Origin: an uncultured Prevotella sp.
GTDB taxonomy: Bacteria > Bacteroidota > Bacteroidia > Bacteroidales > Bacteroidaceae
Assembly (NCBI GenBank): GCA_944320195.1
Contig: CALUGP010000001.1
Coordinates: 124,001 to 188,000 of the forward strand
Direction: 5' to 3'
DNA: 64,000 nt
Below the pieces are notes generated by a model, which was given only the letters and a program-made list of their open reading frames with translations, ran no database searches and was not told the DNA's origin. Position 1 is the stretch's first letter. Each line of letters opens with the position of its first letter. Below, piece after piece: positions 27,051 through 34,840 of this stretch. Position numbers and translations under genes: made by a program.

Positions 27051-27782
27051 TCACTCCCACTCAAAGTGGTAGGTGAACGATTCGTCGTATTCAGCGTCGT
27101 AAACCTTGCAGCTTATGGGATAGCCCTGGCTGTCGAGTGTCCAGTCAAACGTGTTGTCGCCCACCTTTACGGGCAGGTGCTTGGTGGATTTGCCGTATAT
27201 GCCGAACCAGTAGAAGTATTCCCAGTCCTCCATTATACCCCATTCGCTCATCAGCATCACGCCGCCCTTGTTGTCTATCGGTTTGGTAACATCTGCATTG
27301 GTGTAATCAAATAAAACGCCGTCGTAATAATCAGAGTTTACGCTTAATATGTCACCGTCAGAATTATAGCTTATCGTGCAGAAACCCTCGTCGCCGCGCC
27401 AGCTTGTCATCTGTCCGTCGGCGTTGTAGGTATAGCTGTACGTCTCGCCGTAGAAGTCGGCTTCCTCGGCATAGCCGTTGCCGTTAAGCGTTATCTTGTG
27501 ATTATCTCCGCCGTCGCTGATGTAAGCCTTGTTGCTAGAGTAGGTTATCGACATGCGGTTTTCTACATCGTTAGCCGTCTCGCCCTGACAAAACGACGTT
27601 ACCTTACCGCCATCCCATACGGCTCCAGAGAAATCATACCACTTGTCACCGCCACCATAGTCGGCATACACAGTTTTCAGATTGCGGTCACCATTGATTG
27701 TGCCGCCGCTGCTGCCGCTTTCCTCTTCGTCATCGCTGCACGCTGTAAAGTTGACTAACGCTAGCATGGCAAGACATAGCAT
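27051..27782 (-). CDS. Lipoprotein of unknown function, start region frameshifted
   Basis: The open frame gives 243 aa from MLCLAMLALVNFTACSDDEE, ending FTYHFEWE. LVNFTAC is a lipobox, and repeated YTYNADGQM/ISYNSDGDI segments look like YD-type or DUF4595-like strands. The frame lacks a charged N-region. 25 bases upstream lies ATG followed by seven A and CTG (27807 leftward). With six A it would read MKKLKSFGMLCLAMLALVNF, a textbook lipoprotein signal peptide. So the true start is probably at 27807 and is out of frame by one base, or translation uses the internal ATG. A sequencing error, a mutation or slippage could explain it. Role unknown. Confidence 0.6.
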   Translation of the reverse strand: MLCLAMLALVNFTACSDDEEESGSSGGTINGDRNLKTVYADYGGGDKWYDFSGAVWDGGKVTSFCQGETANDVENRMSITYSSNKAYISDGGDNHKITLNGNGYAEEADFYGETYSYTYNADGQMTSWRGDEGFCTISYNSDGDILSVNSDYYDGVLFDYTNADVTKPIDNKGGVMLMSEWGIMEDWEYFYWFGIYGKSTKHLPVKVGDNTFDWTLDSQGYPISCKVYDAEYDESFTYHFEWE

Positions 27783-27833
27783 ACCAAAGCTCTTCAGTTT
27801 TTTTCATGTTTTATTCTTTTATTGGTCAAACGA

Positions 27834-28490
27834 TTACAACTGTATAAACTCTACATCATCAATAGCCAATTCTTGCTTCCCAAAAGTATAGAATCCGAAG
27901 CCTGAATATTCCAATGGCATATAGCGTACTTTAAGTATTTGCATTCCGTCAACGATAAATGTCAATACCTGCCCGTCACTTATCAGTTCCCATTCCTGGT
28001 CTACTTTTTTCTTATCAGCCCATTTGACACCTTGCTGAATTTGTCCGACTACAACATTGTCTACGTACCTATTGAAACAAACCATTTCATCGTTGAAAGC
28101 AAAGCAATAAAAATTTCCTCCGTCCTTGTAATTGAACACAAGTCCGGTCATTCTGTCACTTGCCAACTTCTCAATGTTGACATGTGTTCTAATTTTGAAC
28201 GGTTTTTGCACATCTAATGGAGCGTAGCAGTGTGTCTCAAAAAACGTGTTTCTACCGACTTTTGTTTGTACCCCACTTAATAAGGTCAGTGCAACACCAA
28301 GCCCCTTGTTCTCTCCTTTCGACGTTATTGTCATCTTGCCGCCGTCTATCACCGCTGTACCGCTATTGCTTTCGTATGCGCATTCTGTCCATTCCAGAGA
28401 GTTTGCATCAAAGGTTTCTTTAAACGTCTGTGCTTGCACACTTAATGTTCCAAGCATGAAAAATGCAATAATGATGTTTCTATTTTTCAT
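27834..28490 (-). CDS. Secreted concanavalin-like beta-sandwich protein, unknown function
   Basis: A 218-aa protein with signal peptide MKNRNIIIAFFMLGTLSVQA. The mature part begins TFKETFDANSLEWTECAYE and ends YTFGKQELAIDDVEFIQL, the pattern of LamG/DUF1080-like jelly rolls that bind or process carbohydrate. No catalytic residues can be assigned. It lies in a block of minus-strand, A+T-richer genes encoding exported proteins (27051-29862). It could be a glycan-binding protein or an accessory of the PEGA-like proteins upstream. The fold guess is from pattern only. Confidence 0.65.
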   Translation of the reverse strand: MKNRNIIIAFFMLGTLSVQAQTFKETFDANSLEWTECAYESNSGTAVIDGGKMTITSKGENKGLGVALTLLSGVQTKVGRNTFFETHCYAPLDVQKPFKIRTHVNIEKLASDRMTGLVFNYKDGGNFYCFAFNDEMVCFNRYVDNVVVGQIQQGVKWADKKKVDQEWELISDGQVLTFIVDGMQILKVRYMPLEYSGFGFYTFGKQELAIDDVEFIQL

Positions 28491-28514
28491 AATTGTCTAT
28501 ATATTAAATAATGT

Positions 28515-29222
28515 TTATAAGTTGCTTACTTTCCCAATGCGTGTCTGCAATTCCTGAATTATAGGCTCAAACTCTTTCGGTATCCTGTCAACTTCTGTAT
28601 ATTCTCCATGACGTGCAGCGTTGCTTCCTGCTACTTCTGACGATACTTTTATTTGGAATGCAACACGCTTCGGTGTTGAAATATCACGTACTGTGACACG
28701 GTTTCTTATCTGTTTTTCAGACATGGTGAATGTCTTGTATTGCCACGGGGTCTGCAGGTAGCCACCGTAAATATCTGTCGTAGAGATTTCCTCAAAGTAA
28801 TTCAGCAATATTTGGTGGAGAAGTTTCCATGCAGGGCTGACATCAACTTTATTGTCTTTTATTTCATAATACATCGAGTCGATGTCTATTGTGAAAAACT
28901 TGTTCACAATGCCTGATGCGGCAGAAGCTCTGTAAAAACCGTCTTGTTGCAACATGAACGATAGGCTGGCGCGCTTGTCTCCACCATAAAACTTTGTCAA
29001 TATAGGTTTATATTCCTCGCATTTGCACCTTATTATTACCACTTCATTTTTCTTCTTAGGACGTGTAAATTCCGCATAGCCATATCCTGCAAAAGTGTTG
29101 TTGATGAAAATAGAGGCTTCTTTTGGCTCGACTGTAATCTTTACGATGTCTGTCTTTTTCTTTGCCGTGGTGCATAGCGCAAACAATATGACCATGCACA
29201 ATAATAATGTCTTTTTATTCAT
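28515..29222 (-). CDS. Secreted protein with N-terminal PEGA-like domain
   Basis: A 235-aa protein with signal peptide MNKKTLLLCMVILFALCTTA. Residues 25-95 (DIVKITVEPKEASIFINNTFAGYGYAEF...) resemble a PEGA domain, a small surface-associated beta module. The remainder (TIDIDSMYYEIKDNKVDVSPAWKLLHQILLNYFEEIST) is not recognised but is conserved-looking and soluble. It starts 14 bp after the smaller PEGA-like lipoprotein gene (29237-29557), so the two are one operon. A role at the envelope is likely; nothing more specific is supported. Confidence 0.65.
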   Translation of the reverse strand: MNKKTLLLCMVILFALCTTAKKKTDIVKITVEPKEASIFINNTFAGYGYAEFTRPKKKNEVVIIRCKCEEYKPILTKFYGGDKRASLSFMLQQDGFYRASAASGIVNKFFTIDIDSMYYEIKDNKVDVSPAWKLLHQILLNYFEEISTTDIYGGYLQTPWQYKTFTMSEKQIRNRVTVRDISTPKRVAFQIKVSSEVAGSNAARHGEYTEVDRIPKEFEPIIQELQTRIGKVSNL

Positions 29223-29236
29223 GGCGTAAATGATTT

Positions 29237-29557
29237 TTATTTTACTTTTGATTTTATAATGCTCTGCCTTGATGAATATCTATAGTCTTTGGGAATTGTT
29301 ATCTCTATGAGTTGGCTTTTCATGCCTTTGACATAAAATGAACGGCTATAAACTTCTACTCCGTTCTCCCTGCAAGACACTCTGATATTGTCTTGTCCTT
29401 TGGGAACAATATAGTTTACGAGGCCTCGTCCAACATATTCGTCATCTACATAAAGCTCTACGTGCTGCTCGTCGCACAACAAACTGACTGACGTCGTGCT
29501 TTTGCATGATGTCAAGCAGCATACAGCCAAACAAGAAGAAATAAAAAATTTGAACAT
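29237..29557 (-). CDS. Small PEGA-like lipoprotein
   Basis: A 106-aa lipoprotein: MFKFFISSCLAVCCLTSC, with lipidated Cys18. The mature domain (SVSLLCDEQHVELYVDDEYVGRGLVNYIVPKGQDNI) is a single PEGA-like fold with the usual YVDDEYVG turn. It sits directly upstream of the larger PEGA-like gene and downstream of a -7 box at 29577-29584 (TACCTTTG on the minus strand). It is probably the first gene of a two- to four-gene export cluster. Function unknown. Confidence 0.65.
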   Translation of the reverse strand: MFKFFISSCLAVCCLTSCKSTTSVSLLCDEQHVELYVDDEYVGRGLVNYIVPKGQDNIRVSCRENGVEVYSRSFYVKGMKSQLIEITIPKDYRYSSRQSIIKSKVK

Positions 29558-29628
29558 ATTATTAGTTTATTTTGTGCAAAGGTAATATCATTCGGGCAAC
29601 AAAAGTTCAGTTGTTGCGTAAGTAAAAA

Positions 29629-29862
29629 TCACAGTTTTGTTGAAGAAAAATCACACTTTGCAAGTTCGTCTATATAATATGAGAAGAAATTTTTATGCAA
29701 AACGATTGATATACGGAGTAAAAGTTCCGTGTCTATGCTTTCACGCTTGAATATGGAATACACATTGGTACGCTCGCAGTAAAGTCTTTTTGCGAACCAT
29801 GTAACCGAACGTTCTTGGCGTTCGAGTTCTGCTTTTATGGCATTTCCGATGTGTATCATCAA
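29629..29862 (-). CDS. Small XRE-type helix-turn-helix protein
   Basis: A 77-aa protein, MMIHIGNAIKAELERQERSVTWFAKRLYCERTNVYSIFKRES..., with the start at 29862 or one codon later. RSVTWFAKRLYCERTNVYSIFKR forms a lambda-repressor/XRE-like HTH. The IDTELLLRISIVLHKNFFSYY tail is shared with a small-regulator family common in Bacteroidetes. It probably binds DNA as a dimer. It precedes the PEGA-like operon by about 70 bp on the same strand and may regulate it; the operator is not identifiable. Confidence 0.78.
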   Translation of the reverse strand: MMIHIGNAIKAELERQERSVTWFAKRLYCERTNVYSIFKRESIDTELLLRISIVLHKNFFSYYIDELAKCDFSSTKL

Positions 29863-29979
29863 AAAAGGATTTATTTCATGAAAAGACTTACCTCATCGTT
29901 CCTAAGGGCTTTCATTATGATTTTGTGCCAATTATTCCCAAGTCAAGCCGGTTAATAAAAAGGTATTGACGTGTATATA

Positions 29980-30292
29980 CTAAAAAAGCGTGGGGGTTCT
30001 TACCTGTTACCCGTCCCACACTTCGAGGCCTTCGCATTGCCCATCCTGTCGAAACGAGCAACGCAGAAGCCCACGCTGATATGTATATATACCCCAATAA
30101 GCACACTTGCTGAATGCAAATGTGCCTGATAAGGGCTGTATAACATATCCCAATGGGCATCTACCGTTGCTTTGTCTTTGACAGGATTGAAGTTTGCGAA
30201 GTTTCGAAGTGTCAAGCACAAAGCGTCAAGTAAACGCCTTTCCAATATATAGCTTCCCTCGCTCCGCCGCTTGCGCGGCTTCTGCAAGGGAA
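29980..30292 (-). ncRNA. Candidate structured non-coding RNA (~310 nt)
   Basis: A consensus promoter on the minus strand (TTTG 30330-30327, 20 bp, TATCTTTG 30306-30299) predicts a start near 30292. The transcript opens with a hairpin (30252-30293: TTCCCT..GCCGC GCAA GCGGC..AGGGAA). Its 3' domain is closed by AGCGTGGG-C-TTCT (30077-30065) with AGAA-CC-CCCACGCT (30000-29987) and followed by TTTTTT. Inside is a 9-bp helix (30064-30056 with 30042-30034), whose loop (TTTCGA) can pair with TCGAA downstream as a pseudoknot. A 109-aa frame overlaps but begins inside the promoter, so coding is unlikely. Family not recognised. Confidence 0.55.
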
Positions 30293-30298
30293 ACATTG

Positions 30299-30330
30299 CA
30301 AAGATAGGAAATCGTGTGGAATGATGCAAA
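30299..30330 (-). promoter_or_regulatory. Promoter of the candidate RNA
   Basis: TTTG, 20-bp spacer, TATCTTTG on the minus strand: both elements of the Bacteroidetes consensus are exact. No start codon with a credible frame follows within the expected distance. Confidence 0.7.
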
Positions 30331-30920
30331 TTTTGACAGGAAAAAGTGTCGTTGCATATTGATTTTCATGCTTGACATATTTTCATGCAAACTTTTGTTT
30401 TGGTTTCTTTGTGATTTTTAATAACGTTCTCAGATTGCGATATTCTGAAACGGCAAGGCATTTGGCGAGAATTTTGCAAAGAAAAGTGTGCAATTGTAAG
30501 TGACTGACATAAAATGTGTTACAGCGGAACCATGCCGTTTGTGCAGCGCCTTATGCCATATGGAAGTGGCGGAGGCCGTGTTTATCGGTCATAAATGCCA
30601 TATTTGTGCATCATAATTGCGGTTTCTTGCGTTGCAAAACATGGTCTATGGGCTTGCAATATGCCGTTACTTGTGGCGCGAAAGGCCGCAAGTTGCCTTA
30701 TCGGTCATTGCTGAAAGAAGGTTTGAATGTGCTTTTGTAATGTCTGCATGGCAATATCGTTGGCGGCGTATTCTGTTTTTGTGGTTTTTTGTTGATGTTT
30801 TTGGTGTGACGATTTGGTACTTTTGTCCTTAAAATATGTGGCATTTTGTCATTTGTGTACATTTGCGTTCGGCAATGCATGATGGCCATACGGTTGTCTC
30901 CGGCGGCCGTATGGATAATA
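30331..30920. other. Gene-free stretch
   Basis: About 590 bases without a credible gene. Short open frames on both strands lack start-site context and family resemblance. A single decayed GGCCGTC-type repeat unit is visible near 30677-30690 (GCGAAAGGCCGCAAGTTGCC). Confidence 0.6.
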
Positions 30921-30922
30921 AA

Positions 30923-30955
30923 AAGGCCGTCCCCTCGCACATAAGGGACGGCCTT
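30923..30955 (-). terminator. Terminator of the pst-phoU operon
   Basis: AAGGCCGTCCC (30923-30933) pairs with GGGACGGCCTT (30945-30955); on the minus strand the stem ends in GGCCTTTTTATT, about 60 bp after the phoU stop. Confidence 0.8.
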
Positions 30956-31015
30956 AGCCAATGATTTAATGGTCTTGTTGTTAACCGGTTGCCGAGTATT
31001 GTTGTGCTGAAGGGT

Positions 31016-31732
31016 TTATTCCTGTCCTTCCTGCATGCGTTTTAGCAGTGCTTGCTCGGTGCCTCCTTTTTTGGCGGAATGCTTCAGCACGACAGCGTCT
31101 ATGTAGAACACTATTTCCTCAGCCAGGTTGGTTATGTGGTCGCCGGCACGTTCCAGTCGCAGGAACACGCCCTTGAAGTCCAGGCAGAAGGCGGCTTTTT
31201 CGGGGTGCTGGGCGATGTATTCAGCCAATACCTGCGTGGCGGCGGCGTTTATTTCGTCAACTTTGTTGTCTTTCTCGAATATGCTGTTGGCCATCGAGAG
31301 GTCTTCCTTCTCGAGCGCGAGGCGCGCCGTCAGTAGCATGTCGAGCACAGCCTGGCACATCTCAGCCAGCCGCGCGTTCTTTATCAGGTCGGCGTCTATC
31401 GGTTCGCCGTTCTGCCTTATGATGAAGCGCGCTATGTTCTCGGCAAAGTCGCCTATGCGTTCAAGGTCGGTGTTTATCTTGAGCATGGCCACGATGAAGC
31501 GCATGTCTACGGCTACCGGGTTGTAAAGAACGAGGAAGTCTTCTATGTCGCAGTCGAGTTTCAGTTCGCTTGCGTTTACCCGTTTCTCACGGACTAGCAC
31601 CTCCCATGCCTTTTCGCTGTCTGCTGTCGGTATGGCGTCACACACGTTCTTCATCTGTTCGTACACCAGTGCCCACATGTCGAGCACTTCGGCGCGTATT
31701 GATTTCAGCTCGTCGTCAACAAATTTTACCAT
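31016..31732 (-). CDS. phoU: Phosphate transport regulator PhoU
   Basis: A 238-aa all-helical cytoplasmic protein of two similar three-helix bundles. Motifs: DFLVLYNPVAVDMRFIVAMLKINTDLERIGDFAENIARFI in the first half and KGVFLRLERAGDHITNLAEEIVFYI in the second; the ERIGD and ERAGDH segments are PhoU metal-binding signatures. PhoU links the Pst transporter to a sensor kinase and represses the Pho regulon when phosphate is sufficient. It is the last gene of the minus-strand pstC-pstA-pstB-phoU operon. The C-terminal extension (KHSAKKGGTEQALLKRMQEG) is short and unremarkable. Confidence 0.95.
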   Translation of the reverse strand: MVKFVDDELKSIRAEVLDMWALVYEQMKNVCDAIPTADSEKAWEVLVREKRVNASELKLDCDIEDFLVLYNPVAVDMRFIVAMLKINTDLERIGDFAENIARFIIRQNGEPIDADLIKNARLAEMCQAVLDMLLTARLALEKEDLSMANSIFEKDNKVDEINAAATQVLAEYIAQHPEKAAFCLDFKGVFLRLERAGDHITNLAEEIVFYIDAVVLKHSAKKGGTEQALLKRMQEGQE

Positions 31733-31777
31733 AGTGGTTGTGTTTTTTATTTGTTATTATTGTTGTTATTCCGGCTA

Positions 31778-32536
31778 TTATCCGAACCTTCCTGTTATGT
31801 AGTTTTGCGTTTCCTCTTTGTCCGGATGGGTGAATATCTTGGTTGTCTTGTCGTATTCAATGAGCTGTCCGAGATAGAAAAAAGCCGTCTTGTCGCTTAC
31901 GCGGGTTGCCTGTTGCATGTTATGGGTTACGATGACTATGGTGTAGTCTTTTTTTATCTCGTGTATCAGTTCTTCTACTTTCGCCGTCGATATGGGGTCG
32001 AGAGCCGATGCCGGCTCGTCCATCAGCAGTATAGACGGTGCCACGGCCATGGCGCGCGCTATGCAGAGGCGCTGCTGCTGGCCGCCTGAAAGGGCGTAGG
32101 CTGATTTCTTGAGTTTGTCTTTCACCTCGTCCCACAGGGCGGCTCCGCGCAGTGACTTTTCCACTCTTTCCTGGATGAAGGCTTCGTCTTTCACTCCGTT
32201 TACGCGTAAGCCGTAGGCCACGTTCTCATAGATGCTCTTGGGAAACGGGTTGGGACGCTGGAACACCATGCCCACGTTTTTGCGCAGCTCGTCCACATTT
32301 ACAGAACGGTCGTATATGTTGCGTCCGTCTATTGCAATCTCTCCTTCGAGCCGCGAGCCGGGCACCAGGTCGTTCATTCGGTTGAACAGGCGCAGGAAGG
32401 TTGACTTTCCGCAGCCGGACGGGCCGATGAAAGCTACCACCTCGTTCTTCTCAATCGTCATGTTTATGCCTTTCAGGGCGTGGAATGAGCCATAGTAGAA
32501 ATTTACGTCTTTGGCTTCTATTGTTACATTGTCCAT
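31778..32536 (-). CDS. pstB: Phosphate ABC transporter ATP-binding protein PstB
   Basis: A 252-aa ATPase. Walker [10 protein letters not shown] (about 38-46), Q-loop [22 protein letters not shown], signature [15 protein letters not shown], Walker [14 protein letters not shown] and switch His in [10 protein letters not shown] are intact. [13 protein letters not shown] is diagnostic for PstB. It powers high-affinity phosphate uptake through PstC/PstA in the inner membrane. Gene spacing (45 bp to phoU, about 75 bp to pstA) indicates one operon. Nothing unusual. Confidence 0.97.
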   Translation of the reverse strand: MDNVTIEAKDVNFYYGSFHALKGINMTIEKNEVVAFIGPSGCGKSTFLRLFNRMNDLVPGSRLEGEIAIDGRNIYDRSVNVDELRKNVGMVFQRPNPFPKSIYENVAYGLRVNGVKDEAFIQERVEKSLRGAALWDEVKDKLKKSAYALSGGQQQRLCIARAMAVAPSILLMDEPASALDPISTAKVEELIHEIKKDYTIVIVTHNMQQATRVSDKTAFFYLGQLIEYDKTTKIFTHPDKEETQNYITGRFG

Positions 32537-32611
32537 ATTCTTGGGATTTAAAAGTTTAAAATGAAACGTGAAGAGTCAGATGCCGAATGCTTGTCCGGTT
32601 GTTGATTCATG

Positions 32612-33502
32612 TTACTGCGTTTTCAGTTTTTTTTGGAAATAATTGCGCAGTGCGTTGGCAAGTAGGTTCACCAACAATATGATTACAACCAGTACGAGAG
32701 CCGTTCCGTATGCTATCGGTATTTGCTTGTCCATGTCGGTGCCGCTGGTCGCCAGTACGTAGAGGTGGTAGGGCAGGGCCATGCACTGGTCGAACACGCT
32801 TTGCGGCAGTTGCGGCAGGAAGTAGGCGGCACAGGTGAAGAGTATCGGGGCCGTTTCGCCAGACACGCGTCCGAGGGCTAGGATGAGTCCTGTAATCACG
32901 TTAGGCATGGCCATTGGCAATATGACGCGGCGTATTGTCTGCAACTTGGTGGCCCCAAGAGCCAGGCTGCCTTCGCGGAAACTGTCGGGAATGGCCTTCA
33001 AGGCTTCTTCCGTCGTGCGGATTACGAGTGGAAGGGCAAGCAGCCCCAGCGTAAGCGAACCTGCCAGGATGCTGTCGCCAAAGCCGAAAAAATTGACGAA
33101 CAACGACATTCCGAACAGTCCGAAAACTATCGACGGTATGCCGGCAAGGTTGTTGGTCATCATTCGTATGAACCTTACTAGGCGGCCGCTTTTTGCATAT
33201 TCGTGCATGTAGATGCCGCTCATTATTCCAAGGGGGAAGGCGAACAGCGCGCTGCCAAGCATCAGGTAGAAGGTGCCGACGATGGCCGGCCATATTCCGC
33301 CGCCTTTCATTCCGTCGGATGGCGGGGTGGTGATGAAGTCCCAGCTTATCACCCCTGCTCCCTTTACAATGATGAAGCCGAGGATTACAAAGAGTACTGT
33401 CACAATGACTCCGCTCAACACGCGGAATGTTGCGAATGCCGCGCGTTCAGCTATGATCTTGCTGCGATGGTTTGACTTTATCATGTTTTTTTCGTTGTTC
33501 AT
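32612..33502 (-). CDS. pstA: Phosphate ABC transporter permease PstA
   Basis: A 296-aa inner-membrane permease with six predicted spans. The N-terminal span is AFATFRVLSGVIVTVLFVILGFIIVKGAG. The conserved loop that docks on PstB is EALKAIPDSFREGSLALGATKLQTIRRVILPMAMPNVITG. GIPSIVFGLFGMSLF is shared by PstA and PstC. It forms the channel with PstC. The ATG at 33502 is followed by a hydrophilic cytoplasmic segment, as usual for this subunit; an ATG six codons further in is an alternative start. It is third of four genes in the minus-strand pst operon if counted from phoU. Confidence 0.95.
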   Translation of the reverse strand: MNNEKNMIKSNHRSKIIAERAAFATFRVLSGVIVTVLFVILGFIIVKGAGVISWDFITTPPSDGMKGGGIWPAIVGTFYLMLGSALFAFPLGIMSGIYMHEYAKSGRLVRFIRMMTNNLAGIPSIVFGLFGMSLFVNFFGFGDSILAGSLTLGLLALPLVIRTTEEALKAIPDSFREGSLALGATKLQTIRRVILPMAMPNVITGLILALGRVSGETAPILFTCAAYFLPQLPQSVFDQCMALPYHLYVLATSGTDMDKQIPIAYGTALVLVVIILLVNLLANALRNYFQKKLKTQ

Positions 33503-33540
33503 TGTCGTTGCGTATTATTTGTTATGGTGGTCTGTTGGTC

Positions 33541-34728
33541 TTACTTCTTGTTCTTGGCTGATATGTACTCGACGCTTGAGTTGATTATGAGCGTAATGAA
33601 GAACAGCACCACGCCCAGAAGGAACAGCGACTGGTAGTGAGGCCCGCCGGCCGGTGCCTCGCCCAGTTCGGCGGCTATTGTGGCGGGGATGGTGCGCAGG
33701 GGGTCGGTTATGGACAGCGGTATCACTGCGGCGTTTCCCGTAACCATAAGTACAGCCATGGTTTCGCCGAAAGCGCGGCCTATGCCGAGCACTATTGCCG
33801 ACGTGATGCCTGACACGGAATATGGCATCACGACCTTGTATATAGTCTGCCATTTGGATGCACCGAGTGCGAGACTTGCTTCGCGTTGCGACAGTGGGCA
33901 GTTCATCATCGCGTCCTGGCTGACTGTAATTATCGTTGGCAGTGCCATTATGGCCAATACGATGGCGCCGGCCAGTCCGCTTTCGCCCACGGGCAGTCCG
34001 AATACATCCTGCAGGAGCGGTACTATTACGATGAGACCGAAGAAGCCGTACACTACCGACGGTATGCCGTTGAGCAGTTCGATGACGGGCTTAAGCACCT
34101 TTCGTGTTTTCTCGTTGGCCACTTCCGACATGTATATCGCCACGGCCAAGCCGAACGGCAGTGCGAAGAGTATCGCAAAAAATGTCACCCACACCGTTCC
34201 TGATATAAGCGGAACGAAGCCGAACTGGGGAGCTGGCGTGGCCGTAGGGAACCATTCACGGCCGAAGAACACTTCCGTCCATGAGATTTTGTGATCCTTC
34301 AACCGCTTGCCGGCAAAGTCTTTTTCTATGAAGTTTTCAGGCACGAAGGCTATTATACCGCTGTTTTTCTCTACAAGCTCGTTGATGCAGCGTCCGGCGT
34401 TCTCATAGTTTTCACCCAGTTGTTCTTGGCTGAAGTGTTTTTGCATGTCATCGAAGCGGAACAGCATTATGGCCTCGTCGCGTCCTCCGGCCTGCTTCCA
34501 GTTGGTAAGGTCCTCGTCGAATATTTCCTTTATCTGCTTTGCGTTAAGTTCATCAACGGGGTTGTCCTTGTTTACAACGAGCGCATAGCCGTCCTCGGTG
34601 GTTTTTTGCGAGAACAGGCCGAAGCCTTCAGAGAAGAGGAACAACACTATCAGCAGGATTATTACGCTGGTGAGGAATCCGCTGCATGTTATCACTCCTG
34701 TGACAATCTTTTCCAGAAACTTTTTCAT
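33541..34728 (-). CDS. pstC: Phosphate ABC transporter permease PstC with inserted PstS-like segment
   Basis: A 395-aa permease, about 80-100 aa longer than ordinary PstC. After the first span (VIILLIVLFLFSEGFGLF) there is a soluble segment, residues about 46-132, before the typical GTVWVTFFAILFALPFGLAVAIY permease core. The segment includes LVVNKDNPVDELNAKQIKEIF and DEDLTNWKQAGGRDEA, and closes with SGIIAFVPENF. It resembles IVNPANPITHLTRQQLEDIF, RGKVTNW and GAIGYVGMAYV of the PstS encoded next door. So a partial substrate-binding-protein domain appears fused into the periplasmic loop. The docking loop CPLSQREASLALGASKWQT is intact. It heads the minus-strand operon under a candidate Pho box. 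Confidence 0.93.
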   Translation of the reverse strand: MKKFLEKIVTGVITCSGFLTSVIILLIVLFLFSEGFGLFSQKTTEDGYALVVNKDNPVDELNAKQIKEIFDEDLTNWKQAGGRDEAIMLFRFDDMQKHFSQEQLGENYENAGRCINELVEKNSGIIAFVPENFIEKDFAGKRLKDHKISWTEVFFGREWFPTATPAPQFGFVPLISGTVWVTFFAILFALPFGLAVAIYMSEVANEKTRKVLKPVIELLNGIPSVVYGFFGLIVIVPLLQDVFGLPVGESGLAGAIVLAIMALPTIITVSQDAMMNCPLSQREASLALGASKWQTIYKVVMPYSVSGITSAIVLGIGRAFGETMAVLMVTGNAAVIPLSITDPLRTIPATIAAELGEAPAGGPHYQSLFLLGVVLFFITLIINSSVEYISAKNKK

Positions 34729-34765
34729 GATGTATTATGTTTCGTTTTATCTTTGTTTTCGGACG

Positions 34766-34823
34766 CAAAAGTAGGGCATGCAGTTGACGAACGTGTAACA
34801 CGCATGTTACAATGTCTTTACAA
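34766..34823 (-). promoter_or_regulatory. pstC promoter with three Pho-box-like repeats
   Basis: On the minus strand three 7-bp repeats follow each other at exactly 11-bp steps: TTGTAAA (34823-34817), TTGTAAC (34812-34806), GTGTTAC (34801-34795). A perfect -7 box TACTTTTG (34773-34766) lies 21 bp further. The repeats therefore sit over the -33 position, as in PhoB-activated promoters (7-bp repeats with 4-bp spacers). The consensus differs from the E. coli CTGTCAT. Confidence 0.68.
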
Positions 34824-34840
34824 CGGCCGTCGCATGATGC

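Noticed and set aside
29878..29955. 25-aa plus-strand frame MKRLTSSFLRAFIMILCQLF.. near the XRE gene
   Set aside because: It looks signal-like at first sight, but there is no promoter, conservation cannot be judged, and it lies opposite the upstream region of the HTH gene.
29999..30078. tmRNA, suggested by the CGTTTCGACAGG sequence on the minus strand
   Set aside because: There is no tRNA-like acceptor, T arm or tag reading frame, and the closing stem ends in a T-run like a terminator.
30000..30329. 109-aa minus-strand open frame as a protein gene
   Set aside because: Its start codon lies within the promoter, upstream of the predicted transcript start. The sequence is better explained by RNA helices, and no domain or signal is visible.
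30516..30832. Small plus-strand frames of 71-74 aa in the gap before phoU
   Set aside because: No promoter or ribosome site, overlapping each other, and partly formed by a decayed repeat unit.
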